A stretch of DNA of 64,000 nucleotides from Rhizobium sp. Leaf306 (lineage in GTDB: Bacteria; Pseudomonadota; Alphaproteobacteria; Rhizobiales; Rhizobiaceae): positions 744,001 through 808,000 of the forward strand of contig NZ_LMNX01000002.1 of NCBI RefSeq assembly GCF_001423425.1, in the 5' to 3' direction. The stretch's first letter is position 1; every line of letters starts with the position of its first letter. Shown piece after piece: positions 36,949 through 45,374 of the stretch. The notes below the pieces were generated by a model that was given only the letters and a program-made list of their open reading frames with translations, was not told where the DNA came from and searched no databases. The position numbers were made by a program, and so were the translations under genes.

Positions 36949-39900
36949 ATGGCGGAAATTCGCGGCGAAAAGGTCAGCTTCAACCGCAAGGATATGGTTC
37001 CGCTGCACGAACTTCCCTCTGCACAGGCGGAAGATCCCATTATCGTACACTGCCCACCGCGCCGATCGCGCATGCGCCGCGTGGGCAAGACCTTTTTGCT
37101 GTTTACGATGCTGATTCTGGCTGCTGCCGGAACTGCGATTGTCGCCATCGAGAGCGGCGTCGTCGACGGCGCGCTGACGGCGCGGGCCCAGTCGGCCCTC
37201 AACAACGCGATCGGACCCCGTTATGTCGCTTCGGTCGGTTCGACGGCGATCCGGTTTGATTCGGTGATGCGGATCGCGATCGAGGCGCGCGACGTGGATA
37301 TCGTCGAGCAAGCGAGCGGTCAGCGGCTGAGCCGTGCCGAAGCGCTGCGGATGGCGATCGATCCGATGAAGCTTCTCGGCGGCCGCGTTTCCATCAACAA
37401 CATTTCCGCGCAAGGCATTCGGCTGGAGACGGCGCAGTTGCCGGCAGGCGACCCTATGGCGCTGTCGCAGGTTCGCGTCGATGCGATGCCGAAGCTGCTC
37501 GAGCAGGCGTTCCAGCGCCTTGATGAAGTGCGCGGCCTGATCGAGCGTACCGGCACCGCTTTCGTTAGGATTGCCGGCATCGAAATCGTGCTGCCGTCTG
37601 CCCCTGGCCAGAAGCCGCTGATGTTCGTCGTCAACGAGCTCAATATGCAGCGCAACATCGAGGGCGAGATCGATATCAGGGGGATCGTCAGCCTTAACGA
37701 CCGCCAGGCAACGCTGGTGGCAGGATCCCAGACTATCGAAGGCGTGACGACCGGACTTTCCGCAAAGCTCATGGGGCTGGACGTGACGTCCTTCCTGTTG
37801 CATCGGGATGCAGCCGGGATGCCGCGCGAAGGGCTGGACAGTGCCGTCGATCTTGAACTTGCTGCCACCCGTTCGCGCGAGACCACTGTTCCGGTCATCA
37901 CCGCAAAGCTCAAGCAGTCGCCCGGACGGTTCTATTTCGACAGTATCGAGCAGCCCTTCAGCGGCGCGGATATCGATGTCGCCTATGATTTCACCAAGGA
38001 CGCGATCGAAATCCAGAGATCGGAAGCGCGTTTTGGCCCGACTGTCCTTCCGTTCACCGGCGCGGTCGTCGATCTCAACAGGGTCGATCCGGCAGACCAC
38101 CGGCCGGGGTTCGGTCTCGATCTCCTCGTCAGCGGCGGAACAGCAGCCGGCGCGTCGAACGCCGAAGAACCGGCACAGTTCGATCTGAAAGCCGTCGGAC
38201 GCTATCTCTCGGCCGATCGCGAGTTGCAGTTCGACGAGATGGCGATGTCCAGTCCGCTTGGGCGGATGGCCGCTGCGCTGAAAGTGCGCTTCGGCACGCA
38301 GTCTCCGGAAATCAGCTTCGGCGGTCAGTTGCCACAGATGCAGGTGACTGCAATCAAGCAGCTCTGGCCCTTCTGGATGGCCCGCAAGGCACGCGACTGG
38401 GTGATGGGAAACATGTTCGGGGGAACGCTGAGCAACGGCTCCATCGCCGTCTTCATTCCGGCAGGACGCATGAAGGGACCGGGCGTTCCGCTCGATCTCA
38501 ACCGCAACGAACTGCAGATCAGTTTCGACCTTGCCGACGGGCGCGTCAACCTGCCCGCCGACATCCCGCCGCTTCGCGACATCTACGGCCGTTTCGACCT
38601 GAAGGGCGAAGCGATGCAGGTCGACATCACGCAGGCGGGTTCGTTTTTTCCGTCGGGGCGCGCGGTCAAGGTTGAGGGAGGGCGTTTCTCGATCCCATCG
38701 ACCTACGCGAAGCCGCTGATGGCCGATATCGCGCTGAAGCTGAGCGGGCCGGCGGATGCCATCGCGGAACTCACGAGTTTCAAGCCCATCAACGGCCTCA
38801 AAAACACAGAGTTCAAGCCATCGGATTTTTCCGGCACTGCCAAGGTGGATGTGAAGGCGCAGTTTGGTCTGGTCAATGACCAGAATCCGCCGAAGCCGGT
38901 CTGGAATGCGCATGCGGACCTGCGCGACGTTGCGCTGGCGACGCCGGTGTCCGGGCGCAAGATTTCCAATATCGACGGCACGCTCGATATCGATCCGCAG
39001 GCCGCCAGACTGAGCGCGAAGGCTGCGATCGACGAGGTGCCTGCAGACGTCACCCTCGTGCAGCCGATCGACAGCGCGTCGACTGTCAAGCGTGAACAGG
39101 TCATCAAGGCAGTCCTCAGCGACAGCCAGCGGGACAAACTGGTGCCCGGTCTCTCGGAGATCGTCCAGGGCACGATCAGCGTGGAACTGACCAGGCTCGA
39201 TGATACCAGGCAAGGCGTCAGCCTCGATCTGACGCGCTCTGCGCTCTCCATCCCGGGCATCGGCTGGACGAAGGGCAACGGCGTCGGTGCCAAGGCGCAG
39301 TTCGAGATTGCCGGGGAGGGCCTCCAGCGGACAGAGCTCAAGAACTTCGAACTGGTGGGCGACGGGTTTGGCGCGCAGGGCAATATCGTCCTCACCAATG
39401 GTAGCCTCGCGTCGGCGGAGTTTTCGAGCGCCCGCCTGTCGCCGTCCGATAATTTCAGCGTTGCGGTGAAGCAGTCGAAGGGTGTCTTCGATGTGTCGAT
39501 CGGCGGATCCTCTGCCGATATAAGGCCTATCATCACCAAACTTCGCTCGGCTACGCCTAGTGCAAGTGGGTCGGGTTCCTCTGCCAAAAGCAGCGGTGGC
39601 GCGACGATCCGTGCCAAGCTCGATCGCATGGTCGGCTTCAACGACGAGGCCCTGTCAAACGTCACTCTGTTGTTTGCGATACGCGATGGCGACATCGCCT
39701 CGGCCGATCTTTCCGCCGTAACGGAAAGCGGGCAGGCCGTTGTCAGCGACATAACGAAGGGCAACACGATCTCGATGACCAGCGGCGACGCCGGCGCCGT
39801 CGTGCGGTTTGCCAATATCTACAACAACATGCGGGGCGGTCTCCTCAATTTGCGGCTGCGATCGCAAGGGTCTGACTGGGCCGGCAATGTCGACATCCGA

Positions 39901-40356
39901 AGCTTTGCTTTGATAGACGAGCAGCGCCTGCAATCGCTGGTATCGACCCCTGTGGGCCGGGATGGGGAAAGCCTCAGCAAGGCGGTCAAGAAGGAGATCG
40001 ACCTCAACGCCGCGCGCTTCCAGCGCGGTTTTGCCTCGCTCGTCTACAGAAACGGTGCGCTCTCTGTTGCCAACGGCATCGTTCGTGGCGAGCAGATCGG
40101 CGCGACATTCCAGGGCATGCTGCGCGACGCCCGCGGCAGCATGGACATGACCGGCACCTTCATGCCGGCCTATGGCATCAACCGGCTTTTCGGCGAGCTT
40201 CCGCTGATCGGTGCCATTCTCGGCAACGGACGAGACCGCGGACTGATCGGCATCACCTTCAAGCTCGAAGGTGTGTTCGACAAGCCGAAGCTGACGATCA
40301 ATCCGCTGTCGATCATCGCGCCCGGCGTGTTCCGGCAGATCTTCGAGTTCCAATAA
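36949..40356 (+). CDS. AsmA-like C-terminal domain protein (DUF3971, YhdP-like)
   Basis: A 1135-residue protein with one N-terminal membrane helix near residues 45-65 after a basic cytoplasmic stretch (RRSRMRRVGK). A long periplasmic region follows, predicted to be repetitive beta-strand, with a DUF3971-type middle and an AsmA-like C-terminal domain ending near GNGRDRGLIGITFKLEG. This architecture is that of YhdP/TamB/AsmA bridge proteins, which move phospholipids between inner and outer membrane. A low-complexity Ser/Gly patch occurs near residue 873. It stands alone, divergent from bcp and convergent with tyrS. Confidence 0.85.
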   Translation: MAEIRGEKVSFNRKDMVPLHELPSAQAEDPIIVHCPPRRSRMRRVGKTFLLFTMLILAAAGTAIVAIESGVVDGALTARAQSALNNAIGPRYVASVGSTAIRFDSVMRIAIEARDVDIVEQASGQRLSRAEALRMAIDPMKLLGGRVSINNISAQGIRLETAQLPAGDPMALSQVRVDAMPKLLEQAFQRLDEVRGLIERTGTAFVRIAGIEIVLPSAPGQKPLMFVVNELNMQRNIEGEIDIRGIVSLNDRQATLVAGSQTIEGVTTGLSAKLMGLDVTSFLLHRDAAGMPREGLDSAVDLELAATRSRETTVPVITAKLKQSPGRFYFDSIEQPFSGADIDVAYDFTKDAIEIQRSEARFGPTVLPFTGAVVDLNRVDPADHRPGFGLDLLVSGGTAAGASNAEEPAQFDLKAVGRYLSADRELQFDEMAMSSPLGRMAAALKVRFGTQSPEISFGGQLPQMQVTAIKQLWPFWMARKARDWVMGNMFGGTLSNGSIAVFIPAGRMKGPGVPLDLNRNELQISFDLADGRVNLPADIPPLRDIYGRFDLKGEAMQVDITQAGSFFPSGRAVKVEGGRFSIPSTYAKPLMADIALKLSGPADAIAELTSFKPINGLKNTEFKPSDFSGTAKVDVKAQFGLVNDQNPPKPVWNAHADLRDVALATPVSGRKISNIDGTLDIDPQAARLSAKAAIDEVPADVTLVQPIDSASTVKREQVIKAVLSDSQRDKLVPGLSEIVQGTISVELTRLDDTRQGVSLDLTRSALSIPGIGWTKGNGVGAKAQFEIAGEGLQRTELKNFELVGDGFGAQGNIVLTNGSLASAEFSSARLSPSDNFSVAVKQSKGVFDVSIGGSSADIRPIITKLRSATPSASGSGSSAKSSGGATIRAKLDRMVGFNDEALSNVTLLFAIRDGDIASADLSAVTESGQAVVSDITKGNTISMTSGDAGAVVRFANIYNNMRGGLLNLRLRSQGSDWAGNVDIRSFALIDEQRLQSLVSTPVGRDGESLSKAVKKEIDLNAARFQRGFASLVYRNGALSVANGIVRGEQIGATFQGMLRDARGSMDMTGTFMPAYGINRLFGELPLIGAILGNGRDRGLIGITFKLEGVFDKPKLTINPLSIIAPGVFRQIFEFQ

Positions 40357-40381
40357 AAAAAGGCCCCGCGAACGAGGCCTT
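40355..40381 (-). terminator. Terminator after tyrS
   Basis: AAGGCC...GGCCTT pair around a 10-nt loop. On the minus strand the stem is followed by a run of seven T residues, marking the end of tyrS. It overlaps the 3' end of the AsmA-like gene. Confidence 0.7.
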
Positions 40382-40407
40382 CTCACTGTTCTGCAGACCG
40401 CTGGCAC

Positions 40408-41661
40408 TCAGGCCGGGCGGACGAGGATATGCTTCTTCTTGCCGAGCGACAGCTTGATCACGCCGTCGGCCGTGACGTCGCCGGTGCCGATGACGGCGCG
40501 TTCGTCCGAGACCGCCGTATCGTTGATGCGCACGGCGCCACCCTGGATATGCCGGCGAGCTTCGCCGTTGGAGGCTGCAAGGCCTGCCTTGACGATCAGT
40601 GCCAGGAGGCCAAGACCAGCCTCCAGTTCCGACGATGCGACGTCGATCGACGGCAGGTTGTCGGCGAGCGCACCTTCCTCGAACGTCTTGCGGGCGGTTT
40701 CAGCCGCTTGTTCGGCATTGTCGCGGCCGTGCAGCATGGCGGTGACTTCCGTCGCGAGGATCTTCTTGACCTCGTTGATTTCCGAACCGGCAAGTGCTGA
40801 GAGGCGGGCAATCTCGTCCATGGGCAGCGTGGTGTAGAGCTTCAGGAAGCGCGAGACGTCCGCGTCCTCGGTGTTGCGCCAGTACTGCCAGAAGTCATAG
40901 GCCGACAGCATGTCCGGATTGAGCCAGACCGCGCCGTTCATGGACTTGCCCATCTTCGCACCCGACGATGTCGTCAGAAGCGGTGAAGTGAGGGCGTAGA
41001 GCTGCGGTGTCCCCATGCGGTGACCAAGGTCGATCCCGTTGACGATATTGCCCCACTGGTCGGAGCCGCCCATCTGCAGGCGGCAGCCGTAACGCTGGTT
41101 GAGCTCCACGAAATCATAGGCCTGAAGGATCATGTAGTTGAATTCGAGGAAGGACAGCGACTGCTCGCGGTCCAGGCGCGTCTTGACGCTGTCGAAGGAC
41201 AGCATGCGGTTGACCGAGAAATGACGGCCGACATCGCGCAGGAATTCGAGGTAGTTGAGATCGCGCAGCCAGTCGCCGTTGTTGATCATCAGCGCATCCT
41301 TCTGACCTTCGCCGTAGCTCAGGTAGTTGGAAAAGACGCGCTTGATGGAAGCGATATTGCTTTCGATCGTGTCGATCGTCATCAACTGGCGCGCGTCATC
41401 CTTGAACGATGGATCGCCGACCATGCCGGTGCCGCCGCCCATCAGCGAGATCGGCCGGTGGCCGGTCTGCTGCATCCAGTGCAGCATCATGATCTGGATG
41501 AGACCGCCCGCATGGAGGCTTGGTGCCGTCGGGTCAAAGCCAATATAGGCCGTCACGGTTTCCTTGGCGAACAGTTCGTCGAGACCCGATTCGTCGGAAA
41601 TCTGGTGAATGAAGCCACGCTCATCGAGCGTGTGGAGGAAATCGGACTTGAACCTGGACAT
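40408..41661 (-). CDS. tyrS: Tyrosyl-tRNA synthetase
   Basis: A 417-residue class I synthetase. The HIGH-like motif is [11 protein letters not shown] near residue 46, the tyrosine pocket includes [12 protein letters not shown] and [12 protein letters not shown], and the KMSKS-type loop is [12 protein letters not shown] near residue 236. A C-terminal S4 RNA-binding domain starts near residue 350 ([17 protein letters not shown]). ATG 41661 is preferred; the reading frame extends 59 codons upstream but lacks homology there. Confidence 0.98.
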   Translation of the reverse strand: MSRFKSDFLHTLDERGFIHQISDESGLDELFAKETVTAYIGFDPTAPSLHAGGLIQIMMLHWMQQTGHRPISLMGGGTGMVGDPSFKDDARQLMTIDTIESNIASIKRVFSNYLSYGEGQKDALMINNGDWLRDLNYLEFLRDVGRHFSVNRMLSFDSVKTRLDREQSLSFLEFNYMILQAYDFVELNQRYGCRLQMGGSDQWGNIVNGIDLGHRMGTPQLYALTSPLLTTSSGAKMGKSMNGAVWLNPDMLSAYDFWQYWRNTEDADVSRFLKLYTTLPMDEIARLSALAGSEINEVKKILATEVTAMLHGRDNAEQAAETARKTFEEGALADNLPSIDVASSELEAGLGLLALIVKAGLAASNGEARRHIQGGAVRINDTAVSDERAVIGTGDVTADGVIKLSLGKKKHILVRPA

Positions 41662-41868
41662 CTTACTTCTCTGTGGATGCGTTTTTTGTCTTGAGAGCCG
41701 GCGTCTAGCACTGTTTTGGTGGTTTATCACTCCAAAAATGCAGCGAAATGCGCTTGCACTTATCTGTGACTCGCCGTCATGGTTCATTAATCTTTTGTTT
41801 TCTGCCAAGCCACTAAGGTGAAGGCAGGACTGCGGCATTCCTTATTTTCTAAATGCATTGTTGGGTTG

Positions 41869-43071
41869 ATGAACGGGGCAGTTTTTTTCCTGGGGGTGAA
41901 TTTCGTCGTCGCGATATGTTTCTGTATCGTGTTTGCGGTTGTTTCCACCCGCAGTCGGTCGCGCGTTGCCGCGCTTTGGTTCGGGGCCGGTTTCGGCGTC
42001 GCTTCACTGGCCGCTGTTTGCGAGATTGCCGTCGCCTATCTGCCCTTTCCGCGTCCCTGGGCGATCGGAGCTTTTGCAACCGTTCTCGGTGGCATGATTT
42101 TCCTGCTTTTCGGCATTGGCAGTCTCTATGACGTTCGCATCAACCGTCGACTTGCCGGATTGATGTTCGCCGTCAGCTCCTTCGGAAACGTCTTCGTCTA
42201 TGATCTGCGGCCCGGCACGCCGCTTCACGCATTTTCCTACCAGACTCCGTTTGCCCTGGTTATCCTCGCAAGCGCCGGCGTGGTTCTGCAGGCTTTGTTG
42301 CGCTCGAACCGGCAACTGCTGATCGACAAGGTCGTGTGCGCGCTCCTTGCGGTCACAGGGGTACACTTCATCGCGAAGGCCGTACTTGCGATCGCCGTTG
42401 GTGCCGGGTCCGTCGCGACAGACTATATCCGCACCGACTATGCGCTGATCTCCCAGAGCCTGACGGCTGTTCTGATGGTCGCGGTCGGCCTGACACTGCT
42501 GTCGGTGCTGGTGCTCGAAATCATGGCGGATGAACGCAGCGTGTCGGAAAGCGACGCTCTGTCGGGCCTTGCAAACCGGCGCGGCTTCGAGCGCCGGGTG
42601 AGATCCGCAATCGCGACGTTTCCAAACGGACCGCATGCGGTGGTTTTATGCGATCTCGACAGGTTCAAGACCATCAATGACACCTATGGGCATCATGCCG
42701 GAGATATGGTGATCCAGAGTTTTGGGACCTTGCTTTCCTCCTGCGCGCCAAAAGAAGCAATCGTCGGCCGGATGGGCGGCGAAGAGTTCTCCGTGTTCCT
42801 TCCCAACACGCCGATGGACGTGGCGCTGATGGTGGCTCAGGCTCTGAGGGGCGGCACGATGGCGATGTCGGTGGCGGGTCTGCCACCCACCTCAAGGATC
42901 ACGGCGAGTTTCGGCGTCGCCAATCTCACCAGCCCCGACGCGCTCGACGAAATGTTCCGGCAGGCGGATGTGGCGCTCTATGCCGCGAAGCGGGCCGGCC
43001 GTAACCGGGTTCATGAAGCGACGTCAGACGATGGGCGTCCGCGTGCGGCACATGTGCGACCGGTCAACTGA
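41869..43071 (+). CDS. Membrane-bound diguanylate cyclase (GGEEF)
   Basis: A 400-residue protein with about seven hydrophobic helices over residues 1-215 and a C-terminal GGDEF domain. The active-site motif is GGEEF near residue 303, with LCDLDRFKTINDTYGH upstream, so c-di-GMP synthesis is expected. The inhibitory RxxD site normally nine residues before GGEEF is absent (PKEA instead), implying no product inhibition. The sensory membrane domain resembles a rhizobial type of unknown ligand. The start is uncertain: ATG 41869 places a membrane helix at the N-terminus, while a GTG at 41818 would add 17 residues; neither has a clear ribosome site. Confidence 0.88.
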   Translation: MNGAVFFLGVNFVVAICFCIVFAVVSTRSRSRVAALWFGAGFGVASLAAVCEIAVAYLPFPRPWAIGAFATVLGGMIFLLFGIGSLYDVRINRRLAGLMFAVSSFGNVFVYDLRPGTPLHAFSYQTPFALVILASAGVVLQALLRSNRQLLIDKVVCALLAVTGVHFIAKAVLAIAVGAGSVATDYIRTDYALISQSLTAVLMVAVGLTLLSVLVLEIMADERSVSESDALSGLANRRGFERRVRSAIATFPNGPHAVVLCDLDRFKTINDTYGHHAGDMVIQSFGTLLSSCAPKEAIVGRMGGEEFSVFLPNTPMDVALMVAQALRGGTMAMSVAGLPPTSRITASFGVANLTSPDALDEMFRQADVALYAAKRAGRNRVHEATSDDGRPRAAHVRPVN

Positions 43072-43078
43072 AGATACG

Positions 43079-43105
43079 AAAATGGCCGCAAACGCGGCCA
43101 TTTTT
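43079..43105. terminator. Bidirectional terminator between the GGEEF and hydrolase genes
   Basis: An 11-bp stem AAAATGGCCGC/GCGGCCATTTT closes on AAAC, with T-rich ends on both strands, between convergent genes. Confidence 0.85.
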
Positions 43106-43127
43106 GTTTCTTCGATGCACAGTCGTC

Positions 43128-43805
43128 TTATCGGATGCGCTTGGCAGCCGGCTCGGGGACGAGTTCGCCATTGAGGCGGCGATCGAGGTAATCCTCGCAT
43201 TCGCCCATCAGCGTCTCGGTCTGGCCGTTGAAGAAGTGGTTCGCGCCCTCGATGATCTTGTGCGTGATGAGGATGCCCTTCTGGGTCTTCAGCTTCTCGA
43301 CCAGGCCGTTGACGTCCTTTTCAGGCGCAACTCTATCGGCATCGCCGTTGATGATCAGGCCGGAGGAGGGGCAGGGCGCCAGGAACGAGAAGTCGTAGAT
43401 GTTCGGCTGCGGCGCAACGGAGATGAAGCCTTCGATTTCCGGGCGGCGCATCAGAAGCTGCATGCCGATCCAGGCGCCGAAGGAATAACCGCCGACCCAG
43501 CAGCTTTTCGAATCCGGATGCAGGCTCTGCACCCAGTCTAGTGCCGAGGCTGCGTCGGACAGTTCGCCGGCGCCGTGGTCGAATTCGCCCTGGCTGCGTC
43601 CGATCGAACGGAAGTTGAAGCGGAGCGTCGTGAAACCGCGCTTCTGGAACATGTAGAAGAGCTGGTATACGATCTGGTTGTTCATCGTGCCGCCGAACTG
43701 CGGATGCGGATGCAGGATGATGGCGATCGGCGCGCTCTTTTCCTTGGAAGGCTGATAACGGCCCTCCAGGCGGCCTGCAGGGCCGTTGAAAATCACTTCG
43801 GGCAT
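43128..43805 (-). CDS. Alpha/beta hydrolase (COG2945 type)
   Basis: A 225-residue cytosolic alpha/beta hydrolase. It shows LHPHPQFGGTMNNQIV near residue 31 (oxyanion region), the nucleophile elbow GGYSFGAW near residue 105, and the catalytic His in EGANHFFNG near residue 192. These fit the dienelactone-hydrolase-like COG2945 family, which is widespread and of unknown substrate. The ATG has CGGAG 6 nt upstream. It is divergent from the suf operon, with the iron-box promoter in between; this neighbour is commonly found beside rhizobial suf genes as I recall, but no functional link is established. Confidence 0.85.
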   Translation of the reverse strand: MPEVIFNGPAGRLEGRYQPSKEKSAPIAIILHPHPQFGGTMNNQIVYQLFYMFQKRGFTTLRFNFRSIGRSQGEFDHGAGELSDAASALDWVQSLHPDSKSCWVGGYSFGAWIGMQLLMRRPEIEGFISVAPQPNIYDFSFLAPCPSSGLIINGDADRVAPEKDVNGLVEKLKTQKGILITHKIIEGANHFFNGQTETLMGECEDYLDRRLNGELVPEPAAKRIR

Positions 43806-43879
43806 CGGTACTCCGGTCGGTCAAACGTGATCTGATGCCAGACTGGGTTGCTATCCACGGTTCTTCCGTCGAGTTTGAC

Positions 43880-43908
43880 TTGACGAAGCCGCTCAGCTTT
43901 TCTAAAAC
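43880..43908 (+). promoter_or_regulatory. Putative suf operon promoter
   Basis: TTGACG (43880-43885) and TAAAAC (43903-43908) are 17 bp apart, a good sigma-70 match. The predicted start is near 43915, giving a leader of about 146 nt before the first suf gene. Two iron-regulator-like boxes overlap it. Confidence 0.6.
43881..43895. promoter_or_regulatory. Candidate RirA box (IRO, TGA-N9-TCA)
   Basis: TGA at 43881 and TCA at 43893 are separated by exactly nine nucleotides, matching the iron-responsive operator of rhizobial RirA. The box overlaps the -35 element, so bound RirA would block transcription in iron-replete cells. The motif is short, but its position is apt. Confidence 0.55.
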
Positions 43909-43912
43909 CCAG

Positions 43913-43929
43913 TTTAGAACCATTCGAAA
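43913..43929. promoter_or_regulatory. Candidate Irr box (iron control element)
   Basis: TTTAGAA-CCA-TTCGAAA matches the Irr iron control element TTTAGAA-N3-TTCTAAA at 13 of 14 fixed positions. A further half-site TTCTAAA lies at 43900-43906. It covers the predicted transcription start, which is consistent with Irr repression when iron is low. Confidence 0.65.
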
Positions 43930-44060
43930 TTGGGGCCGCCTTGGCAGCGCCCGATGCGATGTCTCTTAAGGCAAGCGTGGCCGGAATTTCAAGAAAAATG
44001 CGGCCTGCGGCAACCCTAGATGAGACCCAACGGTAATTAGGGACGGAATCTGATCAGGCA

Positions 44061-45227
44061 ATGGCGTTGAACCGCACCTATCTTGACTGGAACGCGACGG
44101 CACCTTTGAGTGCGCCGGCGCGTGCTGCGATGCTGGAGGCACTTCAGCTTCCCGGCAACGCGTCGTCGGTGCATGGTGAGGGCCGGTTGGCGCGCGCGGC
44201 CGTCGACAAGGCGCGGCGCCATGTTGCGGCCTTGGTCGGCGCAGATCCGGCGCATGTTACCTTTACCAGCGGTGCGACGGAGGCCTCGAACCACGTTCTG
44301 ACGCCTGACTACCGGATGGGCCGTTCGCCGGTCGCGATCGGCGCTCTTTACGTTTCGGCGATCGAGCATCCCGCGATCCGGGAAGGCGGAAGATTCGATC
44401 CTGCGCAGGTGATCGAGATACCGGTGACGCCCACAGGCATCGCGGATCTTTTGGCGCTGGAAACTCTGTTGGCGGCGCATGACCATTCACTCGGTCTTCC
44501 GATGGTCGGGCTGATGCTGGTCAATAACGAGACGGGCGTGATCCAGCCGGTGGCGGAGGCTGCAGAGATCGTCCACAGGCATCGCGGGCTTCTGGTTGTG
44601 GATGCGGTGCAAGCCGTCGGTCGCATCCCGGTCGACATCGTCAGGCTTGATGCCGACTTCATCGTGATCTCGTCGCACAAGATCGGCGGACCGAAAGGTG
44701 TCGGCGCCCTGATTTCGCGCGGCGAAGTGTTGATGCCGAAGCCGCTGATACGCGGCGGCGGGCAGGAGAAGGGTCACCGTTCGGGGACCGAGAATTTTCA
44801 CGCGATCGTCGGCTTCGGCGCGGCGGCTGCGGCGATGAGCGAAGACCTCGATGCGCGCAATACCGGTATCGGCGCGTTGCGGGATCGGCTCGAAGGCGAG
44901 ATGCGCAAGGCTGCTGCCGATGTGATGATCCACGGGGCGGATGTTTCCCGCGTCGGCAATACCTGCTTCTTCACCCTGCCTGGGCTGAAGGCGGAAACGG
45001 GTCAGATCGCCTTCGATATCGAGGGCATCGCGCTTTCGGCCGGTTCGGCCTGCTCTTCGGGCAAGGTCGGCGAGAGTCATGTGCTGACGGCGATGGGCCG
45101 GGATCCACAGCTGGGTGCCCTGCGCATCTCGCTCGGCCCCGACACGACAGACGAAGACATTACGCGTGCGGTTGCGGCATTTGCCAAAATCGCATCCCGT
45201 CGCAAGGCCCAAGGCGTTGCGGCGTAA
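44061..45227 (+). CDS. sufS2: Cysteine desulfurase, NifS/IscS-like (first gene of suf operon)
   Basis: A 388-residue PLP enzyme that takes sulfur from cysteine for Fe-S cluster assembly. The PLP lysine is K207 in ISSHKIGGPKG, and the sulfur-carrying cysteine is C331 in SAGSACSSG. The group I-type loop distinguishes it from SufS five genes downstream, so the operon encodes two different desulfurases. In Agrobacterium the equivalent order is described as sufS2BCDS1XA. It is followed by a 147-bp gap with two inverted repeats before sufB. Expression is likely iron-controlled through the boxes upstream. Confidence 0.92.
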   Translation: MALNRTYLDWNATAPLSAPARAAMLEALQLPGNASSVHGEGRLARAAVDKARRHVAALVGADPAHVTFTSGATEASNHVLTPDYRMGRSPVAIGALYVSAIEHPAIREGGRFDPAQVIEIPVTPTGIADLLALETLLAAHDHSLGLPMVGLMLVNNETGVIQPVAEAAEIVHRHRGLLVVDAVQAVGRIPVDIVRLDADFIVISSHKIGGPKGVGALISRGEVLMPKPLIRGGGQEKGHRSGTENFHAIVGFGAAAAAMSEDLDARNTGIGALRDRLEGEMRKAAADVMIHGADVSRVGNTCFFTLPGLKAETGQIAFDIEGIALSAGSACSSGKVGESHVLTAMGRDPQLGALRISLGPDTTDEDITRAVAAFAKIASRRKAQGVAA

Positions 45228-45230
45228 CAG

Positions 45231-45250
45231 CGCTCTAATTTGAGAGAGCG
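45231..45250 (+). repeat. Inverted repeat with AATTTGAG spacer (first copy)
   Basis: CGCTCT-AATTTGAG-AGAGCG lies directly after the sufS2 stop. The 8-nt spacer is the same as in the second inverted repeat 106 bp downstream, although the arms differ. Confidence 0.45.
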
Positions 45251-45336
45251 GAACTTTCTACTTGCCTAAAGGTGTGAAAACCGCCTTTTGGCGCCTACAT
45301 ACGGGGGGAACAAAGCCTCCCGGAGACATGACAGAA

Positions 45337-45358
45337 TTGCCGGAATTTGAGCCGGCAA
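45337..45358 (+). repeat. Inverted repeat with AATTTGAG spacer, next to the sufB ribosome site
   Basis: TTGCCGG-AATTTGAG-CCGGCAA ends 5 nt before the sufB Shine-Dalgarno (GGAG at 45364-45367). As RNA it would form a 7-bp hairpin exposing AATTTGAG, and could control sufB translation or RNA processing. Confidence 0.45.
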
Positions 45359-45374
45359 GATTTGGAGAATGAAA

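Noticed and set aside
36910..39213. A 767-codon open frame opposite the AsmA-like gene
   Set aside because: The plus-strand protein has coherent membrane and beta-strand structure, while the antisense frame has none.
45369..45371. ATG two codons upstream as the sufB start
   Set aside because: The Shine-Dalgarno GGAG would be only 1 nt away. The ATG at 45375 has a normal 7-nt spacing.
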